From positions 434,001 to 498,000 of the forward strand of contig CBDCQE010000001.1 in NCBI GenBank assembly GCA_965220505.1: a stretch of 64,000 nt of DNA. The letters are read 5' to 3'. The first letter of the stretch is position 1, and each line of letters begins with the position of its first letter. Origin of the DNA: Bin87 sp965220505 (GTDB taxonomy: Bacteria; Chloroflexota; Dehalococcoidia; Lucifugimonadales; UBA3495). The notes under the pieces are model-generated. The model had not been told where the DNA came from, searched no databases, and saw nothing but the letters and a program-made list of their open reading frames with translations. Shown one piece after another: positions 1-8,525 of the stretch. A program made the position numbers and the translations under genes.

Positions 1-1361
1 ACGAACTGCCGGCCGGTGTAGAGCTCGTAGGGGCGCATCTCGCCTTCCTGCAGCGGGTCGCCGTTGGCGTTCAGTGGCTTCAGGTCCCAGTTGGACGTGG
101 CGGGCAGCGGGGTGAGCAGGTTGGCGGTCTGGTACCGGCTGTGCTGGGTGACCCAGTCGGCCAGGGTCATTATGGATTCCTCGGTGTCGTAGGGCAGACC
201 GATGATGGTCATGGCGACGACGGAGAATCCCTTTTCGTTGAGGTGGACCAGGTCCTTCTGCATCTGGCCGGGTTCCTGGCGCTTACGCACGGCGGCCAGG
301 CTCTCGGCGTTGTTGGACTCGACGCCGAGGTAGAGCATCTTGACGTTGGCGTCCAGCAGAGCGTCGGCAAGCTCGTCGTCTTGACCGATTTCGGCGCGGG
401 CCTGGCAGATCATGTTCATGGAGTCGGTGCGGCCGGCCCAGCCCTTGAGGCGTTCGAGGCGCTCGTTGCGGAACTTTACTGCTCGCAGCGGAGGGGTGTG
501 CAGGTCGTCGGAGATGAAGACGTTGAACTTGCCGTTGCGACCGGTGTGGATCAGACCGTCGGCGGCGAGTTCTTCCAGCTGCTCGATGCGCTTGAACTCG
601 GTTTCGCGGTCGATGAGACGGTAGCCGAGGAACTGCTGGATGACCTGGCAGTAGGAGCAGTTTTCGGTGCAGCCGCGCACGGTTTCGAGGACACCGCCGG
701 CCATGGGGTTCATGGGGGACAGGCCGCGGATCGACCGGAAATCGGGCAGGGGCACGAAATCGGGGGCGACGAGGCCTTTGCGGCGGGTCTGGGTCACATG
801 CCCATCACGCATGAAGGAGATGCCGGCGACGCGTTCGAGGTACTGGTACTTGCGGTCGTCGCGGAAGGTGAGCAGGATGTCGCAGAGCTGGCCGATGATG
901 TCTTCGCCCTCGCGATTGACGATGGCGTCGAAACCCCCGCGGGCGATGGCCTCTTCAGGCAACGGGCTCATCTGGGGCCCACCGCCGAGGATCACAAGTT
1001 CGGGGTGGAATTCGCGGGCCTGGCGGGCGATTTCGTAGGCGCGAGGGGTCTCATTGATGAGAGACGTGATCATCAGGACGTCGATGTTGTCGAGGTCCTT
1101 ATCGGGGTCCATGCGACCCAAACGGTCTTCGAACCAGATATCCCGTTCGTAGACGTAGGGGCCTTCCCACTGGGCGAGGGCTCCAGAGAGGAACAACATG
1201 CCCTGCCGGGGAATGGCGATGTATTCGAAGTTGCCACCCGCCGACGCAGGCTGGACCATCATAACCCGCTTGGTGCGGTCACCCCGGGGTTGAATGGAGA
1301 CGGGCGACCGGGTAGCGGGGGTACCGTCGAACTTAGTATCGAGCAGTTCAATAATGCTCAT
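1..1361 (-). CDS. B12-binding-domain radical SAM protein (3' end beyond window)
   Basis: Translating the minus strand from the ATG at 1361 gives an open frame of 453 codons that runs off the left edge, so the C-terminus is missing. Residues about 31-200 look like the Rossmann-type cobalamin-binding domain common in this superfamily. I do not see the DxHxxG base-off motif, so real B12 binding is uncertain. Residues 231, 235 and 238 form the CxxxCxxC cluster motif (in GCTENCSYCQ) that binds the SAM-cleaving [4Fe-4S] cluster. The rest reads as a radical SAM barrel with conserved patches such as LYLGVESNN and MTIIGLPYDT. Members of this class do methylations, ring rearrangements or other difficult C-C chemistry; the substrate here cannot be named. 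A long opposite-strand frame over the same bases is a codon-bias shadow. Confidence 0.88.
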   Translation of the reverse strand, partial: MSIIELLDTKFDGTPATRSPVSIQPRGDRTKRVMMVQPASAGGNFEYIAIPRQGMLFLSGALAQWEGPYVYERDIWFEDRLGRMDPDKDLDNIDVLMITSLINETPRAYEIARQAREFHPELVILGGGPQMSPLPEEAIARGGFDAIVNREGEDIIGQLCDILLTFRDDRKYQYLERVAGISFMRDGHVTQTRRKGLVAPDFVPLPDFRSIRGLSPMNPMAGGVLETVRGCTENCSYCQVIQQFLGYRLIDRETEFKRIEQLEELAADGLIHTGRNGKFNVFISDDLHTPPLRAVKFRNERLERLKGWAGRTDSMNMICQARAEIGQDDELADALLDANVKMLYLGVESNNAESLAAVRKRQEPGQMQKDLVHLNEKGFSVVAMTIIGLPYDTEESIMTLADWVTQHSRYQTANLLTPLPATSNWDLKPLNANGDPLQEGEMRPYELYTGRQF

Positions 1362-1514
1362 TTTAGCTCACGAACTCCGATGCCGGTGGACAGGAGCGGT
1401 TGTTGCTGCGCGGTTCATTTCATGTAGACGTTAGCGGCCATTATACAACATTGGCATAGACGCCAACGTTCTTTGCGGCGCGATGGGTTGCGCTCTGTTT
1501 TAGATGGTTTGATT

Positions 1515-1609
1515 GCATGGATGGACAGGATAAACGGGATTTCTAGATGCGAGGGATTCCTGGATTCCGGCTTTCGCCGGAATGACGGTCCCAACTGCGT
1601 TAGTCCGAT
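1515..1609. repeat. Composite intergenic repeat B1, including a REP palindrome
   Basis: This block is repeated at 26857-26949 with about five mismatches in 91 bp. It starts gcatggatggacagg and ends with the palindrome attccggc-tttc-gccggaat (1564-1583) followed by gacggtccc. It lies in the 403-bp gap between the radical SAM gene and the luciferase-like gene. In the rest of that gap (1362-1514, 1610-1764) I see no gene. Confidence 0.9.
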
Positions 1610-1764
1610 AAGGATTCACTAGATTGTCGGATTTTCAGGATTGTAGTCATCCCGACGCCGTCAACTCAATCTTGATGATGCCGGCATCCGGCAAATCCTG
1701 GTTCGGACAGATCGCTTGCCGTCAATAACGACTTTGGAAAGGCCTTGGGACGGCGTTAGAGGGA

Positions 1765-2733
1765 TCAGCGCCCACGGAAATGGGGGATGATGTCCTTGGC
1801 GATGACTTCGAGATGGCGGCGGCGGTCCTCGCGGGGGGCCGCGATGCTGAAAATTATGTACCGGGCGCCGGCGTCGATGTACTCTTCCAATCTTTCGATG
1901 CACATCCGGGGCGTGCCCAACAGGCAATAGCGGCGGACAATGTTGATGAACTCGCCGCCGTAAAGGTACTGGTTGCCCAGGGCAGCGGCAGCGGTGCGGG
2001 CCGCCTGTTCCTCAGTGGGCGCCAGGGTGATGTACGGGAAAAAGGCCCACTGGAAGCCGGTGATATCGCGGTTTTCTTCTTCCGCGAAGTCCGCGATCTT
2101 GGCAACGCTGTCACGATAGCGCTCGGGGCTGTAAAAGTAGGGCAGCCAGCCGTCGCCGTACCGGACGGCGCGACGCATGGCGGCGTCACGGCGGCCGGCG
2201 ACCCAGATGGGCGGGTGCGGCTGCTGTTCCGGCTTGGGATTGATGGCCGCTTCGTCCAGCGTGTAGTGACGGCCGGGGAAGGTGACCGAGTCCTCGGTCC
2301 AGAGGCGGCGCAGGGCGTCGAGGCACTCGTCGGTGCGCCGGCCACGACGGCGGATGTCCAGTCCGGCGTTTTCATACTCCATTGGGAATTCGCCACCAAC
2401 GCCGACGCCCAGGGTGAGCCGTCCGCCGGAGGCGATGTCCAGGGTGGCGGTCATGCGGGCCAGCATGAGAGGGTGGTAGAAGGGCGCCAGGGTGACGGAA
2501 GTGACGACGCGCATCCGCTGGGTTGCGCCGGCGGCGACGGCGAGCAGGGGCAGCGCGGCGTGGGTCGGGCCCGGGGGGCGGCCGCGCATGAAATGTTCGC
2601 CGGCTCCCATGTACTCGAAGCCGAGGTCCTCCATGAGACGCGCCTGCTCGGCGGTGCGGCTGGCGGGAAGCGCCATGCTGGCGCCGAAGTGCAGGGCGTC
2701 GGCGTTGGCGGAACGGTTTGCGGATGTGGTCAT
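1765..2733 (-). CDS. LLM class flavin-dependent oxidoreductase
   Basis: A 322-residue single-domain TIM-barrel protein of the bacterial luciferase-like monooxygenase family. Family signs are an N-terminal strand with HFGASMALP, an EYMGAGEHF patch where luciferases have their GxxEHH-like motif, the middle segment LTLGVGVGGEFPMEYEN, and NPKPEQQPHPPIWVAGR at about 195, the usual start of the second half of the barrel. Such enzymes use FMNH2 or F420 for oxidation or monooxygenation of small organic molecules; the substrate is not predictable. A flavin reductase gene lies 117 bp upstream on the same strand, which favours reduced FMN as cofactor. A second, different member is at 31689-32816. Confidence 0.9.
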   Translation of the reverse strand: MTTSANRSANADALHFGASMALPASRTAEQARLMEDLGFEYMGAGEHFMRGRPPGPTHAALPLLAVAAGATQRMRVVTSVTLAPFYHPLMLARMTATLDIASGGRLTLGVGVGGEFPMEYENAGLDIRRRGRRTDECLDALRRLWTEDSVTFPGRHYTLDEAAINPKPEQQPHPPIWVAGRRDAAMRRAVRYGDGWLPYFYSPERYRDSVAKIADFAEEENRDITGFQWAFFPYITLAPTEEQAARTAAAALGNQYLYGGEFINIVRRYCLLGTPRMCIERLEEYIDAGARYIIFSIAAPREDRRRHLEVIAKDIIPHFRGR

Positions 2734-2850
2734 GGTTGAGGTTGCAGGTGAAGGGCGATGATGGCCATGGGGCGCTCCGGCACGCCAGAGGGCAGGTTCC
2801 GGACCTGCCCTCGTGGTTTCGTCGATGGGACCGAACGGCGGCCAGGCGGG

Positions 2851-3339
2851 TTATTCGTGGGCGGGATGGTACCAGTGGCTGTCGTAGAACATCAATGGGT
2901 TGGCATCGTCGCCGCCGCGCCGCATCTCACGCACTTCGCCCACGTAGATGGTGTGGTCGCCGTAGACGTGGGATCCCACGATGTCGCAATTGAAGAAGAC
3001 CATGGAGCCGTTGAGTTCGGGCACGTTGTGTTCGCCCATGGTGTACGAATACTCTGGGTTGCCCTCGCGCTGCTCGGGCCGGCGGGCGAAATAGCGGCCG
3101 AGTTCTTCCTGCTCCTCGCGCAGCACGTTGACACCGATGCGCTTCTGTTCCTCGACGTAGCCGTAGGTGATGGTGTTATGAGCCACACATACGAGAAGAG
3201 TCGGCGGATCCAGACAAACCGAAGTGAAAGCGTTGGCCGTCATGGCGTGGGGATCGCCCGAGGGGTCGAGGGTGGTAATAACCGTGACCCCAGTCGCAAA
3301 CTTTGACATGGCCTGCCGAAACTCGTCTTGACTAACCAC
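2851..3339 (-). CDS. Flavin reductase family protein (FMN-binding split barrel)
   Basis: A 162-residue protein matching the flavin reductase/HpaC-like family, which reduces free FMN or FAD with NAD(P)H and hands it to a partner monooxygenase. Features are the N-terminal FRQAMSKFATGVTVITT segment, the flavin-contact patch AMTANAFTSVCLDPP, and FNCDIVGSHVYGDHTIYVGEV, typical of the second half of the fold. Length is normal. The start is a GTG at 3339; an internal ATG at MSKFATG would remove conserved residues. It precedes the luciferase-like oxidoreductase on the same strand, so the two probably form a reductase/monooxygenase pair. Confidence 0.92.
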   Translation of the reverse strand: MVSQDEFRQAMSKFATGVTVITTLDPSGDPHAMTANAFTSVCLDPPTLLVCVAHNTITYGYVEEQKRIGVNVLREEQEELGRYFARRPEQREGNPEYSYTMGEHNVPELNGSMVFFNCDIVGSHVYGDHTIYVGEVREMRRGGDDANPLMFYDSHWYHPAHE

Positions 3340-3416
3340 TGCGCGTGTACCCCCGGTTAGGTTGGCGATGATTATACCCGCCCAATATCACTAATGCCAG
3401 ACGGTGCGAGTCGAAG

Positions 3417-4433
3417 CTATCGGTTGGCCAGGGCAACCGGCGCTGCAACGGCGGGCGAGGTGGCGGGCCAGGGTTTGAAGGCGTCGCCGATGTGGTCCGG
3501 GTCGCCGGAAGTCAATCCAGGGTCGAGTTTGAGGACGGCGTCCGGGGGGATGTGGTCCTCGAAAAGGTTGGGGTGGGTCAATTGGGCCAGGAGTTCCAGG
3601 CCGTCGACGACGCGAGGACCGGGGCGGCTCAGGGTGCTGTGGTCGATCAGGTAGACCTCGCCGGAGCGGACGGCGGGAAGGTCGTTCCAGCCGGGCTGTG
3701 CGGCGAGCCAGGGAATCTCGCGGACGCTGCGGGCGAGATCGGAGGAGCAGAGATCGATGTAGAGCTTGTCGGGCTGCGCGGCCACCACATCATCCCACGG
3801 TATGCGCTCAGCGGGACAGCCGGGGACGAAGCGGTCGGGCAAACGGCCGCCAGCGCGGGCCAGCAGGTCGGTCACCCAGTGTCCGCCGATGACGAGGGGG
3901 TTGACGCCTTCGATGGAGAAAACGGCAGGCCGGGAGGGGGCTTGGGCGACTTTTTGCGCAACCGTGTCGATGCGCGCTTTCAGGTCGGATACCAACAGCC
4001 GGGCGCGGTCAGGCACGGCGCCGGCAGCGCCGACTTCCAGGAAACTGTCGAGGATTTCATCCAGGGTCCGAGGGTTAAGGTTGAGGACGGACGGCGGCGC
4101 GGGAATGGGTTCCACGGCGCGCTGGACGGTGGCGGCGTCGATCTCGCAGAAGTAGCACAGGTCCTGGGTGATCACGAGGTCGGGTGCGGCCGCCTGGAGC
4201 CATTGGACGTCGAGGTCGTAGGGACTTTCGCCGTTGGACAGGATGCGGTGCATCTCCGCCTCGACTTCTTCGCTGGACATGATAGACGGATCGATGCGGC
4301 TGCGGCAGACCACCCGGATGTCGGCGGCCTCCGGCGGATAGTCGCATAGGTCGGTCACGCCGATGATCTGATCCTGCAGACCCAGGGAGAACAGGATTTC
4401 GGTGCCGCTGGGCAGCAATGAACAAATACGCAA
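3417..4433 (-). CDS. BtuF-like cobalamin/metal-chelate-binding protein without signal peptide
   Basis: A 338-residue protein starting MRICSLLPSGTEILFSLG, the typical opening of the BtuF-type periplasmic-binding-protein-like family. Two lobes are visible, the second with EGVNPLVIGGHWVTDLLARAGG. In cobalamin import such proteins bind B12 and deliver it to BtuCD, but here the fold begins directly at the start codon with no signal peptide or lipobox, and no permease or ATPase gene is adjacent. Soluble, cytoplasmic-looking members of this family are common and their role is poorly known. It could be a B12-binding or a different metallochelate-binding protein. The leader upstream has a promoter and a terminator-like hairpin but no B12 riboswitch that I can recognise. 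Confidence 0.8.
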   Translation of the reverse strand: MRICSLLPSGTEILFSLGLQDQIIGVTDLCDYPPEAADIRVVCRSRIDPSIMSSEEVEAEMHRILSNGESPYDLDVQWLQAAAPDLVITQDLCYFCEIDAATVQRAVEPIPAPPSVLNLNPRTLDEILDSFLEVGAAGAVPDRARLLVSDLKARIDTVAQKVAQAPSRPAVFSIEGVNPLVIGGHWVTDLLARAGGRLPDRFVPGCPAERIPWDDVVAAQPDKLYIDLCSSDLARSVREIPWLAAQPGWNDLPAVRSGEVYLIDHSTLSRPGPRVVDGLELLAQLTHPNLFEDHIPPDAVLKLDPGLTSGDPDHIGDAFKPWPATSPAVAAPVALANR

Positions 4434-4539
4434 GGAAAACCGCCTCTGCCCGACCCGCTCCCGCCAGGGGCGAAGGAGTATGTGGGCTCATCCAGTCCCT
4501 CTCCAGCAGGGAGAGGTAGCTTTTGGGATGCCTCCAATG

Positions 4540-4563
4540 AAAAGCCGGGTTTGATACCCCGGC
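4540..4563 (-). terminator. Terminator-like hairpin in the leader of the BtuF-like gene
   Basis: On the minus strand, gccggg and cccggc form a 6-bp stem (with an 8-nt loop) followed by TTTTC, about 105 nt before the start codon. A second hairpin (cctctcc-agc-agggagagg, 4496-4515) follows. This could be an attenuator, but the run of T is short. Confidence 0.4.
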
Positions 4564-4569
4564 GGCGGC

Positions 4570-4598
4570 ATTGTAGCATACGTAACTGTACCAGATAA
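4570..4598 (-). promoter_or_regulatory. Candidate extended -10 promoter for the BtuF-like gene
   Basis: Read on the minus strand: TTATCT, 17 bp, then TACAAT preceded by TGC (extended -10). The -35 is weak. The expected transcript has a leader of about 130 nt. Confidence 0.45.
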
Positions 4599-4624
4599 CG
4601 AAAATCAGGGTTCATAAGGCCACT

Positions 4625-5950
4625 ATGAACGCATACGGCTACAGGACTTTGCCCGAGTCGGCGACGGGAACGGACGCCTGGGGAAAGTGGTCGCTGGCGC
4701 GACTGAACGCCTACAGTTTCGGGCTGGCCGGATTCGTGTTGGCCATGGATACGGCGGTGCTGCCGATCCTGGTGCTGGAAGTTGCGCCGGAGGCGGCGAA
4801 GAACACGTTGCTGGGGATGCTGGGCCTGGCGGGGATGCTGGCGGCGGCGTTGGTGCAGGTCCCGGTGGGATGGGCCAGCGATCGGACCCGATCCAGGCTG
4901 GGCCGGCGTTTGCCCTACATGCTGTGGGCCTGCGTTTGCATACCGGTGGCCCTGATCGCGCTGGCGACACCGCTGACCTACAGCAGCCTGCTGGTGGTAT
5001 GGCTGTTCATACAGATCAACTCGGGGATCGCGTATTCGCCGTACCTGGCCAGCATACGGGAACTGGTGCCCACCAGCCGGATGGGCGTGGCGGCGTCGAT
5101 CAAGACGCTGCTGGAGGCGCTGGGCGGAGCCAGCATCTTATGCCTGGCCGCGCTGATGGTGGGGCACTACTCGCGGCCCGACAACGCCTGGTGGCTGTGG
5201 GTTACGCTGGGGATGTTTGGGGCGGCGATACTGTCCACGGCGGCGATCAGTTCGACGACTATCTACCGCCGGATGCGCGAGACCGGCGGGGCGGCGACGG
5301 CGGCATTCCACCGGGCGGCCATGGCGTTTCCGGAGTCGACCAGCATGGCGCGGCTGCATCCGGACCTGCCGTGGTTCGTGGCGTCGCGGGCGGCGTTCCT
5401 GGCGGCGGTGGTGATCTTCACGACATACGGGTTGTTCTTCCTGAGGGACAAAGTGCAGGTGGACAACCCGGCGCAGGCATTGGGGGTTGCGATCATAGGC
5501 ATCGGCGGGATGCTGATTATGACGACGTACCCGTCGGGCTGGCTGTCGGACCGGATCGGCCGGAAACCGGTGCTGGCGGTGGGCACGGTGGTTGCCCTGG
5601 CGTCGACGATTGCGATGATGTGGGTGAGCACTTACCTGCTGGCAGTGGTCGTGGCCAGCGTGATCGGAGGCGCGGTTGGCATTATCCTGACCACGCACTG
5701 GGCGTTGGCAAACGACCTGGGCACGCCGGGCCGGGAAGCGCAGCACATGGGCGTGGTGAACCTGGGGACGCTGATCGGAGCGGCGGGTGCAAAGGCGATT
5801 GGACCGTTGCCGGACCTGGTATCGGTGTGGTTCGGGCCGGGGTTCGGATACACCGCGCTGCTGGGGGCGAGCGCGCTGCTGTTCATGATCGGCGGGTTGC
5901 TTTTGCTGCGGGTGCGGGTGGAGCGCCCGGCGGCCGGCCTGGATTCCTGA
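4625..5950 (+). CDS. MFS transporter
   Basis: A 441-residue integral membrane protein with about 12 hydrophobic segments in two six-helix halves. The loop between helices 2 and 3 carries GWASDRTRSRLGRRLPYM, a variant of the MFS signature DRxGRR, and the equivalent loop in the second half has GWLSDRIGRKPVLAVG. The double R-x-R-x-G-R-R loop recalls the glycoside-cation symporter/sucrose-transporter branch, but the substrate cannot be inferred. It is a single gene, divergent from the BtuF-like gene and convergent with the next MFS gene. The start is the ATG at 4625, just after gttcataaggccact; no strong ribosome-binding site is visible. Confidence 0.9.
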   Translation: MNAYGYRTLPESATGTDAWGKWSLARLNAYSFGLAGFVLAMDTAVLPILVLEVAPEAAKNTLLGMLGLAGMLAAALVQVPVGWASDRTRSRLGRRLPYMLWACVCIPVALIALATPLTYSSLLVVWLFIQINSGIAYSPYLASIRELVPTSRMGVAASIKTLLEALGGASILCLAALMVGHYSRPDNAWWLWVTLGMFGAAILSTAAISSTTIYRRMRETGGAATAAFHRAAMAFPESTSMARLHPDLPWFVASRAAFLAAVVIFTTYGLFFLRDKVQVDNPAQALGVAIIGIGGMLIMTTYPSGWLSDRIGRKPVLAVGTVVALASTIAMMWVSTYLLAVVVASVIGGAVGIILTTHWALANDLGTPGREAQHMGVVNLGTLIGAAGAKAIGPLPDLVSVWFGPGFGYTALLGASALLFMIGGLLLLRVRVERPAAGLDS

Positions 5951-5966
5951 TCAGGGCTGGAATGAC

Positions 5967-6065
5967 GCTCACGCGTACCCGCTTTATGGAGGGGGAACAA
6001 TTTGCATGGATGAGCAGGATGAATGGGATGGTATGAGTTGGATGATGGGAACCGGGTTGGAATGA
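5967..6065. repeat. Composite intergenic repeat B2
   Basis: Shares the blocks ctcacgcgtacc, caatttgcatgga, caggatga and gatggtatgagttggatgat with the copy at 24106-24195. It fills the gap between two convergent MFS genes. Confidence 0.8.
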
Positions 6066-6082
6066 CGAAACGCGGCGGCGGT

Positions 6083-7360
6083 TTAGCCGGGGCGGCGGCG
6101 ATAGGTCTCGCGCACGAAAATCATCAGCCCGATGCCGGATGCGGCAAACACCGCGGCGTCGATCCACAGTGACCAGGAGAAGCTGCTGACATCGGCGATG
6201 GCGCCCAGGACCAGGGCGCCCATGACAGTGCCGATGCCGCCGAAGGTGCGGAGCAGGCCGATGGTGACTCCCTCCAGGCCCGGGGGCGCGATGTCGGCGA
6301 AGAACACGGTGCCGGCGGGGCTGCCGAGTCCTTCGCCCATGCCCAGCAAGACGCCGGACAGCAGGAGCTGCCACAAGCTGCCTGCCCAGATGAATGCGGC
6401 GATGCCCAGGGTCATCAGGATGACTGAGGGGAGAATGGGAGTTTTGCGTCCGAACCGGTCGGAGAGGTAGCCGGAAACGATGGTGGTGAAGAACTGGGGG
6501 AAGTGGGTAACGCTGAGCCACAAGCCCAGGTCTTCGGGGCCGAATCCCTTCTGACGACCGAACAGGGGCATGACGCTCATTCGGGCACCCTGGCGGTTGG
6601 CGACGATCATCAGCGCGAACATGCCGACAAGGATGAAGGCGGGGTTGAACATCAAGCGCCAAATCGCGCCACGGCGGTTGGTCGGATTCCCAGGAGCGTC
6701 GCCGGATGCTGCCTGGGGATTGCCGGATGGGGCCGGCGAGCGTCGAGGGGCAGTGTTTTCCGTGTTGAGTTGCTCGCGCCAACGGGACTCGGGCAACGCG
6801 ACGATGATTACCAGCAGAGATGCGGCCATCAGGACTGCCTGAATATAGAGCGGAAAACGCAGTCCGAAGATGCTGGCCAGGTAGCCGCCCAGCAGGGGGC
6901 CAAGGGTCTGGCCGGCCAGGATGCTCAGTTCCTGGAGGCTGAGCAGGCGGCCGCGGGTTTCGGGCGTGGCCTCGTCGCGCAGGTAAATGGTGGCGACGGT
7001 GAGGAAGATGCTGCCGCCGAAACCGGAAACAAAACGCCATCCGGTGAGCCAGGCGTAACTGAATGATACGGAGACGAGAGCCGCGCCGACGAGGTTGATG
7101 GCGGACCCGAGGGCGAGCACGGGGCGGCGTCCGTAACGCTGGGCGAGGTACCCGGCGGGTACGCTGGTAACCAGACGACCCATGCCGAAAAAGAAGCCGA
7201 CGGCGATACCGACTTCGGTGGCGGACACGCCGTATTCGCGTTCCAGGAACAGGGGCAGGACAGGAGAAATGGCCCCCATGCCGAAGCTGTTCAGCGCGAC
7301 GACGGCGCAGAGGAGGGCGACGCTGTGGTAGCGGCCGCGACGTCCCAGGGCGGACCGCAT
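6083..7360 (-). CDS. MFS transporter (multidrug-efflux-like), last gene of the pyrF operon
   Basis: A 425-residue 12-helix major facilitator protein. The first half carries GYLAQRYGRRPVLALG and the second half GYLSDRFGRKTPILP, both MFS loop 2-3 signatures. The helix-5 region has GQTLGPLLGGYLASIFG, like the antiporter motif C of drug exporters, so export is more likely than uptake. A hydrophilic loop rich in proline, asparagine and glycine separates the halves. I chose the ATG at 7360 (MRSALGRRG) because the codons upstream read as non-conserved sequence overlapping the preceding gene; that gene's stop codon lies only 11 bp away. Co-transcription with pyrF and the DUF951 gene is likely. Confidence 0.9.
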   Translation of the reverse strand: MRSALGRRGRYHSVALLCAVVALNSFGMGAISPVLPLFLEREYGVSATEVGIAVGFFFGMGRLVTSVPAGYLAQRYGRRPVLALGSAINLVGAALVSVSFSYAWLTGWRFVSGFGGSIFLTVATIYLRDEATPETRGRLLSLQELSILAGQTLGPLLGGYLASIFGLRFPLYIQAVLMAASLLVIIVALPESRWREQLNTENTAPRRSPAPSGNPQAASGDAPGNPTNRRGAIWRLMFNPAFILVGMFALMIVANRQGARMSVMPLFGRQKGFGPEDLGLWLSVTHFPQFFTTIVSGYLSDRFGRKTPILPSVILMTLGIAAFIWAGSLWQLLLSGVLLGMGEGLGSPAGTVFFADIAPPGLEGVTIGLLRTFGGIGTVMGALVLGAIADVSSFSWSLWIDAAVFAASGIGLMIFVRETYRRRPG

Positions 7361-7371
7361 GGAACCGGGGT

Positions 7372-7593
7372 TCAACGGCTGCGCTGCTCGTCGGTTTCTG
7401 GAGCCGGGCGGGTTACTTCCCGGATGCGCCTCAGGATGCGGAACCTGGGCGTCATGACGTAGTGTCCGCAAGTCTGGCAGCGGAGGCCGATATCTCCACC
7501 GACGCGATTGACGAGCCAGAGGTAGCCGCCGCAGGGATGGGGCTTTTTCAGACGAACGATGTCGCCGGGTTTGATGTCGGCTACGTCAATCAT
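7372..7593 (-). CDS. DUF951 family small zinc-ribbon-like protein
   Basis: A 73-residue protein beginning MIDVADIKPGDIVRLKKPHP. It has the DUF951 pattern: KKPHPCGG near residue 17, then W-x-V-x-R, then CQTCGHYVMTPR. Cysteines 21, 39 and 42 plus His43 suggest a single zinc site. The family is widespread in Firmicutes and Chloroflexi, usually annotated as unknown or as a possible nucleic-acid-binding protein. Its ATG overlaps the stop codon of pyrF in an ATGA arrangement, so translation is probably coupled. An MFS gene follows 11 bp after its stop. The function is unknown; context gives only a link to pyrimidine synthesis. Confidence 0.85.
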   Translation of the reverse strand: MIDVADIKPGDIVRLKKPHPCGGYLWLVNRVGGDIGLRCQTCGHYVMTPRFRILRRIREVTRPAPETDEQRSR

Positions 7594-8432
7594 CGCGCCC
7601 ACCCCAGCCCCATGTCGTCGAGGGTGGCGTTGATCTCGTCCCGCAGCGTGGACGCGGCGCGCCGGGCGGCCTCGGCATATTTGGCGCCGGAGGAGGCATA
7701 GATTACGGAGCGGGAGGCGTTGATGACGGCGAGACGCCCGCTGGCGTCCACGCCGCAGCGAACAGAGTCGGCCAGGTCGCCGCCCTGGGCACCGATGCCG
7801 GGGATCAAAATGGGCAGGTCGGGGCAGATGCCACGGACATCGGCCAGTTGCTGGGGGGCGGTTGCGCCGACGACGAGGCCGAGGTTGCCCTGGGACGCCC
7901 GTTGCTGAGAGCGTCGGGCCAGGCGCAGGTACAAAGGCTGTTCCAGGTTGCCTACGCCGCTGACGGCGAGGTCCTGGATGTCGGCGGCGCCGCGATTGGA
8001 GCCGCGACACCAGATGAACGCGCCTTGCTCCGGGTTGGTCAGCCAGGGCTCGACGGTGTCCATGCCGCCCCAGGGGTTCACGGTGACGGCGTCAAAGCCC
8101 CAGACGTCGAACATGGCGGTGGCGTAGGCGGCGGCGCTGGAATCGATGTCGCCACGTTTGCAGTCGCCGATGATGATGCTGTGGGGCGCCACGTCACGGA
8201 TGTGCTTGACGGTTTTCTCCAAGGCCCTGAAGCCGGACATGCCCATCGCCTCATAGAAGGCGAGGTTGGGCTTATAGGCGCAGACCAGATCGGCGGTGGC
8301 GGATACGATGGCGCGGTTGAACTCGGTCGCGTCGGCGACGGGCAGGCGGGCGGGATCGGGGTCCAGGCCCACGCAGAGGAGGCTTTGGGTGGCCTCGCTG
8401 GCGGCGCGGAGGCGTTGAGTGAAAGCAGGCAT
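7590..8432 (-). CDS. pyrF: Orotidine 5'-phosphate decarboxylase, type 2
   Basis: Catalyses the last step of UMP synthesis, decarboxylation of OMP. The 280-residue length and the opening LLCVGLDPDPARLP place it in the longer type 2 (PyrF2) class. The catalytic D-x-K-x-x-D tetrad core is seen at Asp90, Lys92 and Asp95 (GDCKRGDI). Later conserved parts are VNPWGGMDTVEPWL and ILIPGIGAQGGD, the phosphate-binding loop. It is the first gene of a minus-strand operon with a DUF951 gene (4-bp overlap) and an MFS transporter. A near-consensus promoter lies 45 bp upstream. Confidence 0.96.
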   Translation of the reverse strand: MPAFTQRLRAASEATQSLLCVGLDPDPARLPVADATEFNRAIVSATADLVCAYKPNLAFYEAMGMSGFRALEKTVKHIRDVAPHSIIIGDCKRGDIDSSAAAYATAMFDVWGFDAVTVNPWGGMDTVEPWLTNPEQGAFIWCRGSNRGAADIQDLAVSGVGNLEQPLYLRLARRSQQRASQGNLGLVVGATAPQQLADVRGICPDLPILIPGIGAQGGDLADSVRCGVDASGRLAVINASRSVIYASSGAKYAEAARRAASTLRDEINATLDDMGLGWAR

Positions 8433-8476
8433 GGGACAGCAATTATTCTCGTGGGAGGAAGAGTTATGCGGGCAAT

Positions 8477-8506
8477 ATTATAGACTTGGAGCGGCGGGAG
8501 TGTCAC
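8477..8506 (-). promoter_or_regulatory. Strong candidate promoter for pyrF
   Basis: Read on the minus strand: GTGACA (5 of 6 to TTGACA), 18-bp spacer, TATAAT (perfect). It lies about 45 bp before the pyrF start codon, with TTCCTCCC between. Confidence 0.7.
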
Positions 8507-8525
8507 ATGGATGCGGGAGGTCGCA

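Noticed and set aside
141..1427. Long plus-strand open frame opposite the radical SAM gene
   Set aside because: The minus frame carries a CxxxCxxC motif and family-like sequence; the plus frame shows only repetitive Ala/Gly/Val/Asp composition of a codon-bias shadow. Similar antisense frames over pncB, argB, efp, topA, GH15 and groEL were rejected for the same reason.
4434..4624. Cobalamin riboswitch upstream of the BtuF-like gene
   Set aside because: No B12 box or the usual conserved blocks can be seen, and the leader is too short.
7361..7471. N-terminal extension of the MFS gene to 7471
   Set aside because: The extra 37 residues are non-hydrophobic, overlap the DUF951 gene and are not like MFS N-termini; the ATG at 7360 is preferred.
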